Assembly (NCBI GenBank): GCA_015075445.1 | Contig: JABTUJ010000041.1 | Location: 18,639 to 82,638, forward strand | Origin: Verrucomicrobiales bacterium | GTDB lineage: Bacteria; Verrucomicrobiota; Verrucomicrobiia; Limisphaerales; J093 | Direction of reading: 5' to 3' | DNA length: 64,000 nt | Part shown: positions 17,148-25,894 of the stretch, piece after piece | How positions within the stretch are numbered: position 1 is the first letter of the stretch | Layout: each line of letters opens with the position of its first letter | Translations under genes and position numbers: made by a program | The notes under the pieces: model-generated | The model's database searches: none | What the model was told of the DNA's origin: nothing | What the model saw: only the letters and a program-made list of their open reading frames with translations

Positions 17148-19169
17148 ATGGCAGGAAAGCAGCAAGGGTCGCGCGGGTGTGTATCCCGGTTCCTGGCGCT
17201 GGCCCGGCAAGGGGGATGGTGGGCCGGTCTCGGGCTGGTGACCGCGCGGCTGGTCGGCGGTGACGCCCCGTTGCTGGGCTGGGAGACGTTGACCCGGCCG
17301 GATCGACTGGCGGAGTTCAAGCCCGCGCTCGAAGTGGGGTGTGTGTCGAGCTACGACCGCACCGGGGGCAACGACGACGGGTTCTCAGGCAAGTACTCGT
17401 TCGTGCGTCGCGAGGGGGACGGTTTGGTGCTGGCGGATCTCCCGGGGCCCGGGGTGATTTACCGGGTGTGGACGCCGACCCCGACCGACGACTGGATGGA
17501 GTTCTACTTCGATGGCGAGGCGGCGCCCCGGATCCGGGTGCGGTTTCGCGATTTGTTCCTCGGGGCGACCGCGCCGTTCTTCAAGCCGCTCGTGGGCTAC
17601 GGCGTTGGCGGGTTCTTCAGTTACGTGCCGCTGCCGTACGCGCAGTCGTGCAAGGTCGTGGTGCGGGCCGACCGGGTGCAGTTCTACCAGATCAACTACG
17701 CCCGCTGCGCCCCGGAGGTCGGCCTCCGGAGTTATCAGGTCGAGACCGACGCCTCGGTAGCGGCGGCCGCAGAGCGGGCGGGCGAATTGTTCCGCGCGGC
17801 GGGACAGGACCTGACGCGCTGGATCGCGCCGCCGGGGAGTCGGGTCGAGGTCGCGCGTCAACGGGTGCGGGTGACCCGCGGAGAGACGGCGGTGCTGTTC
17901 GCGCGGGAAACGCCGGGGCGCATCGTGGGGTTGCGGCTCAGTCCGGTGACGGTGTTGGAAGGCAAGGCGCGGGACCTGGTGTTGCGGATCACGTTCGATG
18001 GCGACGCCCCGTCGGTGCTTTGCCCGGTTGGGGATTTCTTTGGCGGCGCGTGGGGCGAACCGGCGATGCGTGGGTTGTTCGTCGGGACGAATGCGCGCGA
18101 GGCTTACTGTTACTACCCGATGCCGTTTGACCGGTCGGCGAAGGTGGAGCTGGTGTCGGAACGGGCGGGCGGGCCGGCGGTCGAAGTCGAGGTTGAGGCG
18201 GCGTACACGGACGTGCCGCGGCGGGCGAACGAGGGGCGGTTTGGGACGGTGTGGCGGCGCGAGAACCCGACGCGGGTGGGGGTGCCGTTTACGTTCCTCG
18301 AGGCGCAGGGGCGCGGGCACCTGGTGGGGTTCGTGCTCCAGTCGCAGGGCTTCGAGTCGGGTAAGACCCTGTTCTTCGAGGGGGACGATGTGACGCGGCT
18401 GGACGGGCGGTTGGCGGTGCATGGCACAGGTTCGGAAGACTTCTTCAACGGCGGCTGGTACGACGTGCCGGATCGTTGGGAAAAGCGGCTGAGCTTCCCG
18501 CTGAGCGGTTGTCTCGGCTACCAGAAGCATTTGGGCCGGACGGGCGGGTACCGGCTGCTCCTGGGGGATGCCTACAGCTTCCGCGAGAGCGTGCTCCAGA
18601 CCATCGAGCATGGCGGAACGGGCAACGACATCCCGACCGATTACGCCGGGGTGACGTACTTCTACGAGGAAGCCCCCGGGGCAGCCTCGTTGCCCCCCGT
18701 GGCCGAGCGGGCCGTGGTGGACCTGGACGAAGTCATCTTCCCGGCGTGGTGGCAGATTCCCATCCGCGCGTTCCCGTTCGAGGGCACCACGCTGACGCGC
18801 AAGCCGACCCGGTTGGGGAGCGACGAAGTGCGATTCCTTTCGGTGCGAGGCGGGGCGCCGGACTGGGTGGGACCCCCGTACCTCTACGTCACCTGCCATG
18901 TGCCGGTAGCGGGGCGCTATGCGATCGTGATCGAAGCCTTGCGGGGGCCGGAACAGGGTCGGGTGCAGTTGTTCCAGGACGAGGTACCGGCGGGTGAAGC
19001 GGTGGACCTGTACGCGGAAACCCCGACCCGAAGCGGCCGGATCCCGCTTGGCACCGTGGCGCTGGAGGCTGGCGACAATCCCGTCATGCTGAAGCTCGTG
19101 GGGAAACACGAGCGGTCTGGCGGGCACGGCCTGGATCTGATCCAGCTCATCTGCCGGCGGACGGAATAG
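17148..19169 (+). CDS. Secreted DUF2961 / GH172-type protein
   Basis: 673 residues from the ATG at 17148, with an in-frame GTG at 17133 as an alternative. A hydrophobic leader (GWWAGLGLVTARLVGGDAP) suggests export. DUF2961 features are strong: SSYDRTGGNDDGFSG, GPGVIYRVWTPTPTDDWMEF, FFSYVPLPYAQSCKVV and HGTGSEDFFNGGWYD. Characterised GH172 members act on fructofuranoside or arabinofuranoside linkages through a double jelly-roll trimer. A C-terminal beta domain (about 540-670) is probably accessory. Substrate is not inferable. Confidence 0.85.
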   Translation: MAGKQQGSRGCVSRFLALARQGGWWAGLGLVTARLVGGDAPLLGWETLTRPDRLAEFKPALEVGCVSSYDRTGGNDDGFSGKYSFVRREGDGLVLADLPGPGVIYRVWTPTPTDDWMEFYFDGEAAPRIRVRFRDLFLGATAPFFKPLVGYGVGGFFSYVPLPYAQSCKVVVRADRVQFYQINYARCAPEVGLRSYQVETDASVAAAAERAGELFRAAGQDLTRWIAPPGSRVEVARQRVRVTRGETAVLFARETPGRIVGLRLSPVTVLEGKARDLVLRITFDGDAPSVLCPVGDFFGGAWGEPAMRGLFVGTNAREAYCYYPMPFDRSAKVELVSERAGGPAVEVEVEAAYTDVPRRANEGRFGTVWRRENPTRVGVPFTFLEAQGRGHLVGFVLQSQGFESGKTLFFEGDDVTRLDGRLAVHGTGSEDFFNGGWYDVPDRWEKRLSFPLSGCLGYQKHLGRTGGYRLLLGDAYSFRESVLQTIEHGGTGNDIPTDYAGVTYFYEEAPGAASLPPVAERAVVDLDEVIFPAWWQIPIRAFPFEGTTLTRKPTRLGSDEVRFLSVRGGAPDWVGPPYLYVTCHVPVAGRYAIVIEALRGPEQGRVQLFQDEVPAGEAVDLYAETPTRSGRIPLGTVALEAGDNPVMLKLVGKHERSGGHGLDLIQLICRRTE

Positions 19170-19190
19170 CCGGGCGCTCCGATGTTCACC

Positions 19191-19290
19191 GTAGGCGCCG
19201 ACGTCAGGAGGCGAGGTCGCGTCGCCCCCGCCACGCAACGCCTCCTGACGTCGGCGCCTACAGACCGCCTCCTGACGTGGGCGCCTACGG
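19191..19290. repeat. REP-like inverted pair plus a third copy
   Basis: A 23-bp arm at 19191-19213 (starting GTAGGCGCCGACGTCAGG) is perfectly inverted at 19239-19261 with a 25-bp loop. A third, slightly variant copy follows at 19265-19290. The flank TCGGTCGCGG after it is also found after the pair at 53141-53229. Confidence 0.92.
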
Positions 19291-19389
19291 TCGGTCGCGG
19301 CCCCGGCCGATCGGCCAGGAAGTGGTTGAAAGCCGGGGCGGCCCGCGGAATGCTCTCGCCAACCGCGGGCCTTCCCGCGGGTTCGCATC

Positions 19390-20757
19390 ATGTCCGACAA
19401 CCGACTCCGGGACCATCCGACACCGGCTCATCCCTTGGTGTGCCTGGCGGGTGCTGCCATCGCCAGGTGCGCCGGCCGTCCCCGCCAGGCCTGGCTTGCC
19501 GCTGCGGTGCTTCTGCTCCTGATGCTGTCCGGCGCGGGTTGTTCCGGCCCGCGACTGATGCCGACGCCCAATGTGTATCGCGGGAGGGCGGAGGACCCGT
19601 TTGCGTCCGTGCCCGCGGTCTTTCAGACCAACGTGGTGGACCTGCTCTATGTCACCGACCGTCGGCTCGAGCGGGCGGTGGATGCGCGGCCAGCCTACAC
19701 CCACGGCCGGTCGCCGCAGTTGGCCTATGGCACGGGGCAGGTGCGGTTCGGGGGTGAGGTGACTTGGGAACGCCTGGTGGCGGAGAGCCGGAGCACCTCT
19801 CGCACCACGCGGTTGCCGATCCGGGTGGTATGGGTGCAGGAACTCGGGCAGTTCCCTCCTCTGCCGCCCGCGCCGGAGCCGACGCCCCTCGGACTGCGAC
19901 CGACCCCCGGGAGCCTTGAGCGGAGTCAACGGGCGGTCAGCGGGTTCCAGCGCGAGGTTGAACGGCGGCTGGCGTTGACGCCGCGCAAGGAGGCGTTTGT
20001 TTACGTGCACGGTTTCAACAACGATTTCGAGTGGGCGCTGGGGGTGGCGGCGCAGCTCTGGCACTTCCTGCCCCGGGCCGGCGTGCCCATTGTCTATAGC
20101 TGGCCGGCGGGCCACGGCGGGATCCGCGGCTACACCTACGACCGCGAATCGAGCGAGATCACCGTGTATCATCTCAAACAGATGCTGCGCGCCCTGGCCG
20201 CCTGCCCGAACCTCGAACGGGTCCACCTCATCGCGCACAGCCGGGGGACCGATGTCGCCTCGAGCGCCGTGCGGGAGTTGTTGATCGAGGCCCGGGGTTC
20301 AGGGGCGGGCCTGACGCGGGTGGCGAAGCTCGAGAACCTCGTGTTGATCGCCCCTGACCTGGACCTGGAGGTCGCGGCGCAACGCATCGCTGCCGAGGGC
20401 GTGCCGCTGGCCGTGGGCCGGTTGACGGTGTACGTCCGCGAGAAGGACCGGGCCATCGGTCTGGCCAACTGGCTCTTCGAAGGCATCCGGCGCCTCGGCC
20501 AGGTGCGCGTGCAGGACTTCACCGAAGCCCAGCGTTACTACATGCGGCGCGCCCGTTCGGTGCAGTTCGTGGATGCCCGGGTGAAGGCGGATTTCCTTGG
20601 GCACGGCTACTTCCACAGCAACCCGGCCGTCAGCTCCGACCTGCTCCAGTTGCTGCGCGAGAACTGTGACGCCGGCAGCGACTGCCGTCCGCTGGTCCGC
20701 GCTGAAGATCTGCTCTGGAAGATCAAGGACGACTACCTCGCGCCGCTTCCCCGCTGA
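19390..20757 (+). CDS. DUF900-type alpha/beta hydrolase lipoprotein
   Basis: 455 residues. A lipobox (LLMLSGAGC) near residue 50 marks it as a lipoprotein, so the real start may be downstream of 19390. The hydrolase core has FVYVHGFNNDFEWAL (oxyanion region), VPIVYSWPAGHG and the nucleophile elbow LIAHSRGTDVASSA, with Asp in VLIAPDLDLEV; this is the DUF900/virulence-factor esterase pattern. Probably an envelope-bound esterase of unknown substrate. Read-through from the REP pair upstream is possible. Confidence 0.83.
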   Translation: MSDNRLRDHPTPAHPLVCLAGAAIARCAGRPRQAWLAAAVLLLLMLSGAGCSGPRLMPTPNVYRGRAEDPFASVPAVFQTNVVDLLYVTDRRLERAVDARPAYTHGRSPQLAYGTGQVRFGGEVTWERLVAESRSTSRTTRLPIRVVWVQELGQFPPLPPAPEPTPLGLRPTPGSLERSQRAVSGFQREVERRLALTPRKEAFVYVHGFNNDFEWALGVAAQLWHFLPRAGVPIVYSWPAGHGGIRGYTYDRESSEITVYHLKQMLRALAACPNLERVHLIAHSRGTDVASSAVRELLIEARGSGAGLTRVAKLENLVLIAPDLDLEVAAQRIAAEGVPLAVGRLTVYVREKDRAIGLANWLFEGIRRLGQVRVQDFTEAQRYYMRRARSVQFVDARVKADFLGHGYFHSNPAVSSDLLQLLRENCDAGSDCRPLVRAEDLLWKIKDDYLAPLPR

Positions 20758-20903
20758 GGGGGGTGGACGTGCGGGCGGCGCGTTTCGGGTCCGGGTTCCG
20801 ATTCTTCGACTTCTCCACCGGGCCGTGTTTCTGCGCTTGCCTGAATGGCGGGCTCGGCGAACACTTCCGCTCACATTCCTCCGCAAACGATTCAAAGCAT
20901 GCC

Positions 20904-22238
20904 ATGAAAGCCGATGCGAAAACCACCCGCCGCGAGTTCCTCAAGACCTCCGCCACCGCCGTCTCCGCCGTACCACTCGCCGGCCTGAGCCTTAGCCGGT
21001 TCGCTCATGCCGCCGGCAGCGATGTCCTGCGGGTCGGGCTGATCGGCGCGGGCGGCCGCAATACCGGCGCCGGTGCCCAGGCGTTGAAGGCCGACCCGGG
21101 CACCCGGTTGGTGGCCATCTCGGACATCTTCGTCGACCGCGTGCGGAACGCCCGCGACTACATCCGGAACGAGTTGACCCGGAGCGGTCGGGCGGACGCC
21201 GTCCAAGTGCCGGACGCGAACTGCTTCACCGGCTTTCATGCCTACAAGCAGGTCATCGAAGCCTCGGACGTGGTGTGCATCGCGAATGCGGCGAAGTTCC
21301 ATCCGCTGCAAAGCCTGGCGGCCATCGAGGCAGGCCGGCATGTATTCGTCGAGAAACCGCACGGCATCGATCCTTACGGCGTCAAGATGATGCAGCGGGC
21401 CTGTGACCTGGCGAAGGAGAAGAAGCTCGGCATCGTGTCCGGCCTCCACAGCCGCTACCACCCCGGCTACGCGGAGACCGTCCAGCGCGTGCAGGACGGC
21501 GCCATCGGCGACATCGTCACCATCGAGGAGAACTTCCTGCGCGCCCCGTACGGCGTCACCGAGCGGAAGCCCGGCCTCTCCGAGCTCCAATGGCAATGCA
21601 GCACTCAGTACCATTTCCGCTGGTTGTCCGGCGACGATGTGCCGCAGTCGCTGGTGCACAACATGGACCGGGCGAGCTGGGCCATGCGCAACGCCGTGCC
21701 GATCAAGTGCCACGGGCTGGGTGGACGTTCCTCGATGGTCGAGCCCATCTACGGCGACGTCTTCGACCACCATTCTGTCGTGTACGAGTTCCCGAACGGC
21801 GTCCGGGTCTATGCGTTCTGCCGCACTACCACCGGCTGTTACGACGAGGATTCGAGCCTGATCTTCGGCACCAAGGGCCAGGCCAACGTGAAGGCCTGCC
21901 GCATCCAGGGCGAGACGCGCTGGCGCTGGCAGCCGGCCAGCAACGATCCCCATCAGGTCGATCCCTACCAGATCGAACACGACCGCCTCTTCGCCGGGAT
22001 CCGGTCGGGCCAGCCCGTCAACAACGGCGATTACCTGGCGCGCAGCACGATGATCACCGTCATGGGCCAGATCTCGTGTTACACCGGCAAGGAAGTCGCC
22101 TGGGAGCAGATCAACGCCTCCGACTTCTGCTACGCCCCCAAACCCGAGGACTGCCACGACGGCATGGAGCCGCCCACCAAGCCGGGTCCCGACGGCAGCT
22201 ACCCCGTCCCGGTGCCCGGCCGGACGCGGATGATCTGA
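20904..22238 (+). CDS. Tat-exported Gfo/Idh/MocA-family oxidoreductase
   Basis: 444 residues from the ATG at 20904. A Tat signal (TTRREFLKTSATAVSAVPLAG) indicates folded export with bound cofactor. The NAD(P) fold follows (VLRVGLIGAGGRNTGAG), then FVEKPHGIDPYGVKMM, the EKP signature of the family. The C-terminal half is the alpha/beta substrate domain. Family members oxidise or epimerise sugars and inositols; a secreted form is common in Verrucomicrobiota and Planctomycetes, where it often accompanies glycan breakdown. Confidence 0.9.
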   Translation: MKADAKTTRREFLKTSATAVSAVPLAGLSLSRFAHAAGSDVLRVGLIGAGGRNTGAGAQALKADPGTRLVAISDIFVDRVRNARDYIRNELTRSGRADAVQVPDANCFTGFHAYKQVIEASDVVCIANAAKFHPLQSLAAIEAGRHVFVEKPHGIDPYGVKMMQRACDLAKEKKLGIVSGLHSRYHPGYAETVQRVQDGAIGDIVTIEENFLRAPYGVTERKPGLSELQWQCSTQYHFRWLSGDDVPQSLVHNMDRASWAMRNAVPIKCHGLGGRSSMVEPIYGDVFDHHSVVYEFPNGVRVYAFCRTTTGCYDEDSSLIFGTKGQANVKACRIQGETRWRWQPASNDPHQVDPYQIEHDRLFAGIRSGQPVNNGDYLARSTMITVMGQISCYTGKEVAWEQINASDFCYAPKPEDCHDGMEPPTKPGPDGSYPVPVPGRTRMI

Positions 22239-22246
22239 GCGGTTTT

Positions 22247-22654
22247 TCAGGTCGTCGCGGTCGGGGGCGCGTGGGCTTTCTTCAGGGCGCCCTGAAGAAT
22301 GTGCTGGTTGGTCCATGCGTTGGCTTCGTCAAAAGTGCCGAACCGAAAGACGCCTTTGGGAAAAGGCAGCCGCGGCATGATCGCGGCGGCGTTGCGCACC
22401 AGGCGGCTGTAATCGGCCGCCTGCACGGCACGACGCCCGACGACCTTGTCCGGTTGCTCGTCGAGGTTCACGAAGGCCTGCATGACGCAAGCAGGGTAGG
22501 GGTGTTGGTTCCGGACCGCAAGCGCGCTCGGATGAAGCGGGGCCGTCGCCAGGCCGCTCGCCGCGCGCAACGGCTCGCCCTGAACCTCGACGTCGCTGCC
22601 CGGATCGAACGCAGCGCACTCGATGCGGAGCTTGGGCGCCCCGCGCCGGTCCAT
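22247..22654 (-). CDS. Small protein of unknown function
   Basis: 135 residues from ATG 22654 (MDRRGAPKLRIECAAFDPGS). The C-terminal PKGVFRFGTFDEANAWTNQH resembles short partner proteins found near nucleotidyltransferase-type toxins, but I cannot confirm that. It ends 8 bp from the convergent oxidoreductase. Open frame and residue make-up are plausible; function is unrecognised. It may be part of a decayed segment together with the kinase stub upstream. Confidence 0.4.
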   Translation of the reverse strand: MDRRGAPKLRIECAAFDPGSDVEVQGEPLRAASGLATAPLHPSALAVRNQHPYPACVMQAFVNLDEQPDKVVGRRAVQAADYSRLVRNAAAIMPRLPFPKGVFRFGTFDEANAWTNQHILQGALKKAHAPPTATT

Positions 22655-22674
22655 GCTCAAACAGCGGAGATGTG

Positions 22675-22860
22675 TCAGTATGGGTGACCCCTTTGCGGCC
22701 ACCGCTTCCCAGTCTCCGCCAGCTCCCGTTCCTGGACCAGCATCTGGATACTCAGCAGCACCAGCGCGGTGCTCGGGAGCAGCACCGCGAGCAGGAAGAA
22801 CAGGCTTTGCTTCAGGTAGGGCGAGGCATCCCAAGCGAACCGTCCCGGCGCGGGCCGCAA
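22675..22860 (-). pseudogene. Stub of a membrane sensor protein (histidine-kinase N-terminus?)
   Basis: 61 residues, MRPAPGRFAWDASPYLKQSL, then FFLLAVLLPSTALVLLSIQM and LVQERELAETGK before an early stop. One transmembrane helix followed by a charged coiled start is how many sensor kinases begin, but no kinase domain follows. It is read as a truncated gene. Confidence 0.4.
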
Positions 22861-22879
22861 ATGTGTGCCCGGTTACGTG

Positions 22880-23494
22880 TTACGACGATCTTGGGGCGGC
22901 GGAGCGGCTGAGCCCGGCGGGTTTCGAGACCCTGGCAGCCGGCCCGCATTCCGGACAGGCGTCGGCGCGACGTGGTTTGCAATCGAAGGCATGCCCGCGC
23001 CGGTCGACCTCGAAACGGCAGCACTCCAGCAACCGCTTCTTGAGTTCCGCCCGCCCCCGCTGCACGCGGGACTTGGCCGCCGACAACGAAATGCCCAGCC
23101 GATCGGCGTACTGCTGCTGTGTCAACCCATCGAATTCGGTGAGGAGAATCGCCTCACGGTAGGGCGGCGGCAGGTGGTGGATCATCCGCCGAAACGCCGC
23201 CTGGAGCGCTTCGGTCTCGCCGGACTCGGGCGCTTCGGGAGCGGCCAAGGTGTCCGGCATCGGAACCGTTTCCTTGCGGGTGCGGTAGTGGTCGATCACT
23301 GCGTTCCGGGCGATCCGGAAGAGCCAGCCCGGAAGCCGTGAGGTCTCAGTCAACCGGGCCAACCCGGCGCTGGCCTTGAGGAAGACTTCCTGGAGAAGGT
23401 CCTGCGCCAGCACCGGGTCGGACACGCGCCTCTGGAGGAACTGCCGGAGCGGTTCCGAGAACTCCTGCCAGACCTGTTCCAAGGAGGGTGTCAT
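22880..23494 (-). CDS. sigZ: SigZ-like RNA polymerase sigma factor
   Basis: 204 residues of the sigma-70 family. Region 2 holds LAQDLLQEVFLKASAGLARL and LPGWLFRIARNAVIDHYRTR; region 4 is YREAILLTEFDGLTQQQYAD with LGISLSAAKSRVQRGRAELK. The tail has five cysteines (ECCRFEVDRRGHAFDCKPRR and ACPEC), typical of SigZ-type sigma factors and suited to metal or metalloid sensing. Its ATG overlaps the arsM stop by 4 bp, so it is translated with an arsenite methyltransferase. No anti-sigma gene is visible. Confidence 0.87.
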   Translation of the reverse strand: MTPSLEQVWQEFSEPLRQFLQRRVSDPVLAQDLLQEVFLKASAGLARLTETSRLPGWLFRIARNAVIDHYRTRKETVPMPDTLAAPEAPESGETEALQAAFRRMIHHLPPPYREAILLTEFDGLTQQQYADRLGISLSAAKSRVQRGRAELKKRLLECCRFEVDRRGHAFDCKPRRADACPECGPAARVSKPAGLSRSAAPRSS

Positions 23495-24348
23495 TGGTCG
23501 GATTTCACTGCTTCAATGGTGGCTGAGGCGACGGAGTTCTCAAGTCCCTGCCCGGGGAACCAGTCCTGGAGCACTTCGCGGCTGCGCGCCTTGGGTTCAA
23601 CCCGGATGTTCTGAAACCCCGCCTCGGCCAGCAAACGCTTGACCTCGCTCACTTCCGCGGCCCCCGCCACACAGCCGGTGTACAGCTCCCAGTCCCGACG
23701 CCGCGCCTCCGGGATCGGCGCTAGCGCGACGATGTCCGAGATCGCCAGGCGTCCGCCCGGCTTGAGCACCCGAAACGCCTCGCGGAACACGCGGCCCTTG
23801 TCGGGGGAGAGGTTGATGACGCAGTTCGAGAGGATGACGTCCACCGTGCCATCTGCCACCGGGAGACTCTCGATCTCGCCGAGGCGGAACTCGACGTGCC
23901 CGTAGTCTCCCTCGGCCTGATGGTTGCGGGCCTTGCTGATCATCTCGGGAGTCATGTCCACGCCGATGACCCGCCCCGTCGGACCGACGGCTCGCGCCGC
24001 CAGAAAGGCGTCGAAGCCAGCCCCGCTGCCAAGGTCCAGCACCGTCTGCCCCGGCTTCAGCGAGGCGAGGCCGAGGGGATTGCCGCAGCCCAGGCCGAGG
24101 TTCGACCCGTCGGGAGCAGCGGCGGTGTCGCTGGTGCTGTAGCCCAGTCGTTGCGCGAGCGCCGCCGGGTCGGAGGTGGCGGTGCCCGCGGCCGTGTCGG
24201 TGCCGCAGCAGGAGGGCGCGCAGCCGCAGCCGGAAGCTGCGTTCGTGGCGACCCGGCCATAGCGTTGGCGCACGGCGTGTTTGATCGTGTCCTGTTCCAG
24301 TGCAGTTGTGTTCATCGTCGTTGTCATGGTCATGTCGTTGTCTTTCAT
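23491..24348 (-). CDS. arsM: Arsenite S-adenosylmethionine methyltransferase
   Basis: About 285 residues; methylates As(III) to less toxic or volatile species. The SAM site is VLDLGSGAGFDAFLAA, followed by VIGVDMTPEMISKAR. The conserved arsenic-binding cysteines appear in SNCVINLSPDKGRVF and YTGCVAGA, with a Cys-rich N-terminus (ASGCGCAPSCCGTD). Starts at 24348 or 24333 are both possible. It is the first gene of a two-gene unit with the sigma factor. No ArsR-type regulator gene is adjacent. Confidence 0.92.
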   Translation of the reverse strand: MKDNDMTMTTTMNTTALEQDTIKHAVRQRYGRVATNAASGCGCAPSCCGTDTAAGTATSDPAALAQRLGYSTSDTAAAPDGSNLGLGCGNPLGLASLKPGQTVLDLGSGAGFDAFLAARAVGPTGRVIGVDMTPEMISKARNHQAEGDYGHVEFRLGEIESLPVADGTVDVILSNCVINLSPDKGRVFREAFRVLKPGGRLAISDIVALAPIPEARRRDWELYTGCVAGAAEVSEVKRLLAEAGFQNIRVEPKARSREVLQDWFPGQGLENSVASATIEAVKSDQ

Positions 24349-24502
24349 CCGTGGCCTCGCGGGGCCCCGGTTCGATCCTGAAGACGAACGTCCCGAGAAA
24401 AGGACGCAGGAAATCTCCACGCCTGCGCTCTGGAGGCCGGGCGGATAGCGCGCTCGGGCGCCTTCATTTGACGGTCGGGGTCTGCCGGAGAACTCTTGGC
24501 GC

Positions 24503-25894
24503 GTGCAACGGCATTTCTTCCACAGGGCCGGCCTCCGGGCCGGGGTTCTGGCCTTCGCGGTGTGCCTCGCTGCAGGCGGCGGATGGCAGCCGGGCGCTCA
24601 CGCTGCCGAGCCTGGACTGATCGCCTCACCCGAGGCGGGTTGGGCGCAGTGGCGGGGGCCGCGTCGGGACGGGATCTGCGACGAGCAGGGCTTGCGGCCG
24701 ACGTGGCCGGAAGGCGGGCCGCCGCAGCTCTGGACCGCGGAGGGGATGGGCCGGGGCTATTCGGCACCCATCGTGGTAGGTGACCGGCTGTACCTCACCG
24801 GGGACTTCGAGGAGCGCCTGGAGATCATCGCGCTGGACCTGGCGGGCCGTGAACTCTGGCGGGCCACCAACGGCCTGGCCTGGCGCGGGCCATACCCCGG
24901 CTCGCGCAGCAGTGTGACGTACGCGAGCGGCCGGCTGTTCCACAAGAACGCGCACGGTCGGGTCGCGGCGCTGGATCCCAACACCGGGCGTGAGTTGTGG
25001 GCCGTGGAGACGCTCGATCAGTTCGACGGCCGGAACATCACCTGGGGGTTGAGCGAATCACTGTTGGTGGATGGCGACCGGGTCATCGCGACCGTGGGCG
25101 GGAACCGCGCCTTGATGGCGGCGTTTGACGTCCGCTCCGGTCAGACGGTGTGGTCGAGTCCTCCCCTGCGCTTGGGCGAGGCCAGGACCGCCGCCCACGA
25201 ACGCCTGGCGACCCCGGCGGGCGAGGCCGACAGCGGGAGCTACACGTCGCCCATTCTGGCGCAATTGGCCGGGCGACGGCAGCTCGTTAACTGCTCGCTC
25301 CGTCACGTGTTTGGCGTGGACGCGGACACGGGAGAGCTGTTGTGGTCCCAGCCTTTTCCGACGCGTTTCTCCGTCATCGCGGCCACCCCCGTGCTCGTGG
25401 GGGACGGGGTGTTTGTGACCGCACCCGATGCGGGCGGCGGCCGGTTCTTCCGGGTGCGGGGCGGCCCGGAAGGGATCACCGTCGAACGCGCGTGGGAGAC
25501 GCAACTGGACAGCGGTCAGGGCGGCGTCGTGCACGTCGATGGGCTGTTGTTCGGTTCCTGGTACCGCAGCCGCAAAGGGTGGGCCGCCATCAAGGCACAG
25601 ACGGGGGAGGTGCGACATGAGCTGCCGGACCTGGCGATGGGACCGCTGCTGTATGCGGACGAACGGTTCTACTGGCTGAGTCAGGAAGGCGAGATGACGC
25701 TGGTGCGACGCCACCCGACCGGGATGGAAATCGTGAGCCGCTTCCGGCTGGTCAAGGAGCGGGTGAACGATGCCTGGGCGCATCCGGTGATCCACCAGGG
25801 CCGACTCTACCTCCGCTACCACGACCAATTGCACTGCTACGAAGTCCGGGCCATTCCCCTCACTGGCGCAGGCGCTGAATCAGCGCGTCTGTGA
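24503..25894 (+). CDS. Secreted PQQ-type beta-propeller protein
   Basis: 463 residues with a GTG start and a signal peptide (AGVLAFAVCLAAGGG to AHA). Propeller blades show the PQQ-like pattern, for example IIALDLAGRELWRATNG, VAALDPNTGRELWAVET and FGVDADTGELLWSQP. Near the N-terminus WAQWRGPRRDG is the usual entry to Verrucomicrobial and Planctomycete outer-membrane PQQ-like proteins. It lacks dehydrogenase residues I could identify, so a structural or binding role is as likely as catalysis. The last 35 bp overlap the convergent Kdo transferase gene. Its paralogue is at 38197-39501. Confidence 0.85.
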   Translation: MQRHFFHRAGLRAGVLAFAVCLAAGGGWQPGAHAAEPGLIASPEAGWAQWRGPRRDGICDEQGLRPTWPEGGPPQLWTAEGMGRGYSAPIVVGDRLYLTGDFEERLEIIALDLAGRELWRATNGLAWRGPYPGSRSSVTYASGRLFHKNAHGRVAALDPNTGRELWAVETLDQFDGRNITWGLSESLLVDGDRVIATVGGNRALMAAFDVRSGQTVWSSPPLRLGEARTAAHERLATPAGEADSGSYTSPILAQLAGRRQLVNCSLRHVFGVDADTGELLWSQPFPTRFSVIAATPVLVGDGVFVTAPDAGGGRFFRVRGGPEGITVERAWETQLDSGQGGVVHVDGLLFGSWYRSRKGWAAIKAQTGEVRHELPDLAMGPLLYADERFYWLSQEGEMTLVRRHPTGMEIVSRFRLVKERVNDAWAHPVIHQGRLYLRYHDQLHCYEVRAIPLTGAGAESARL

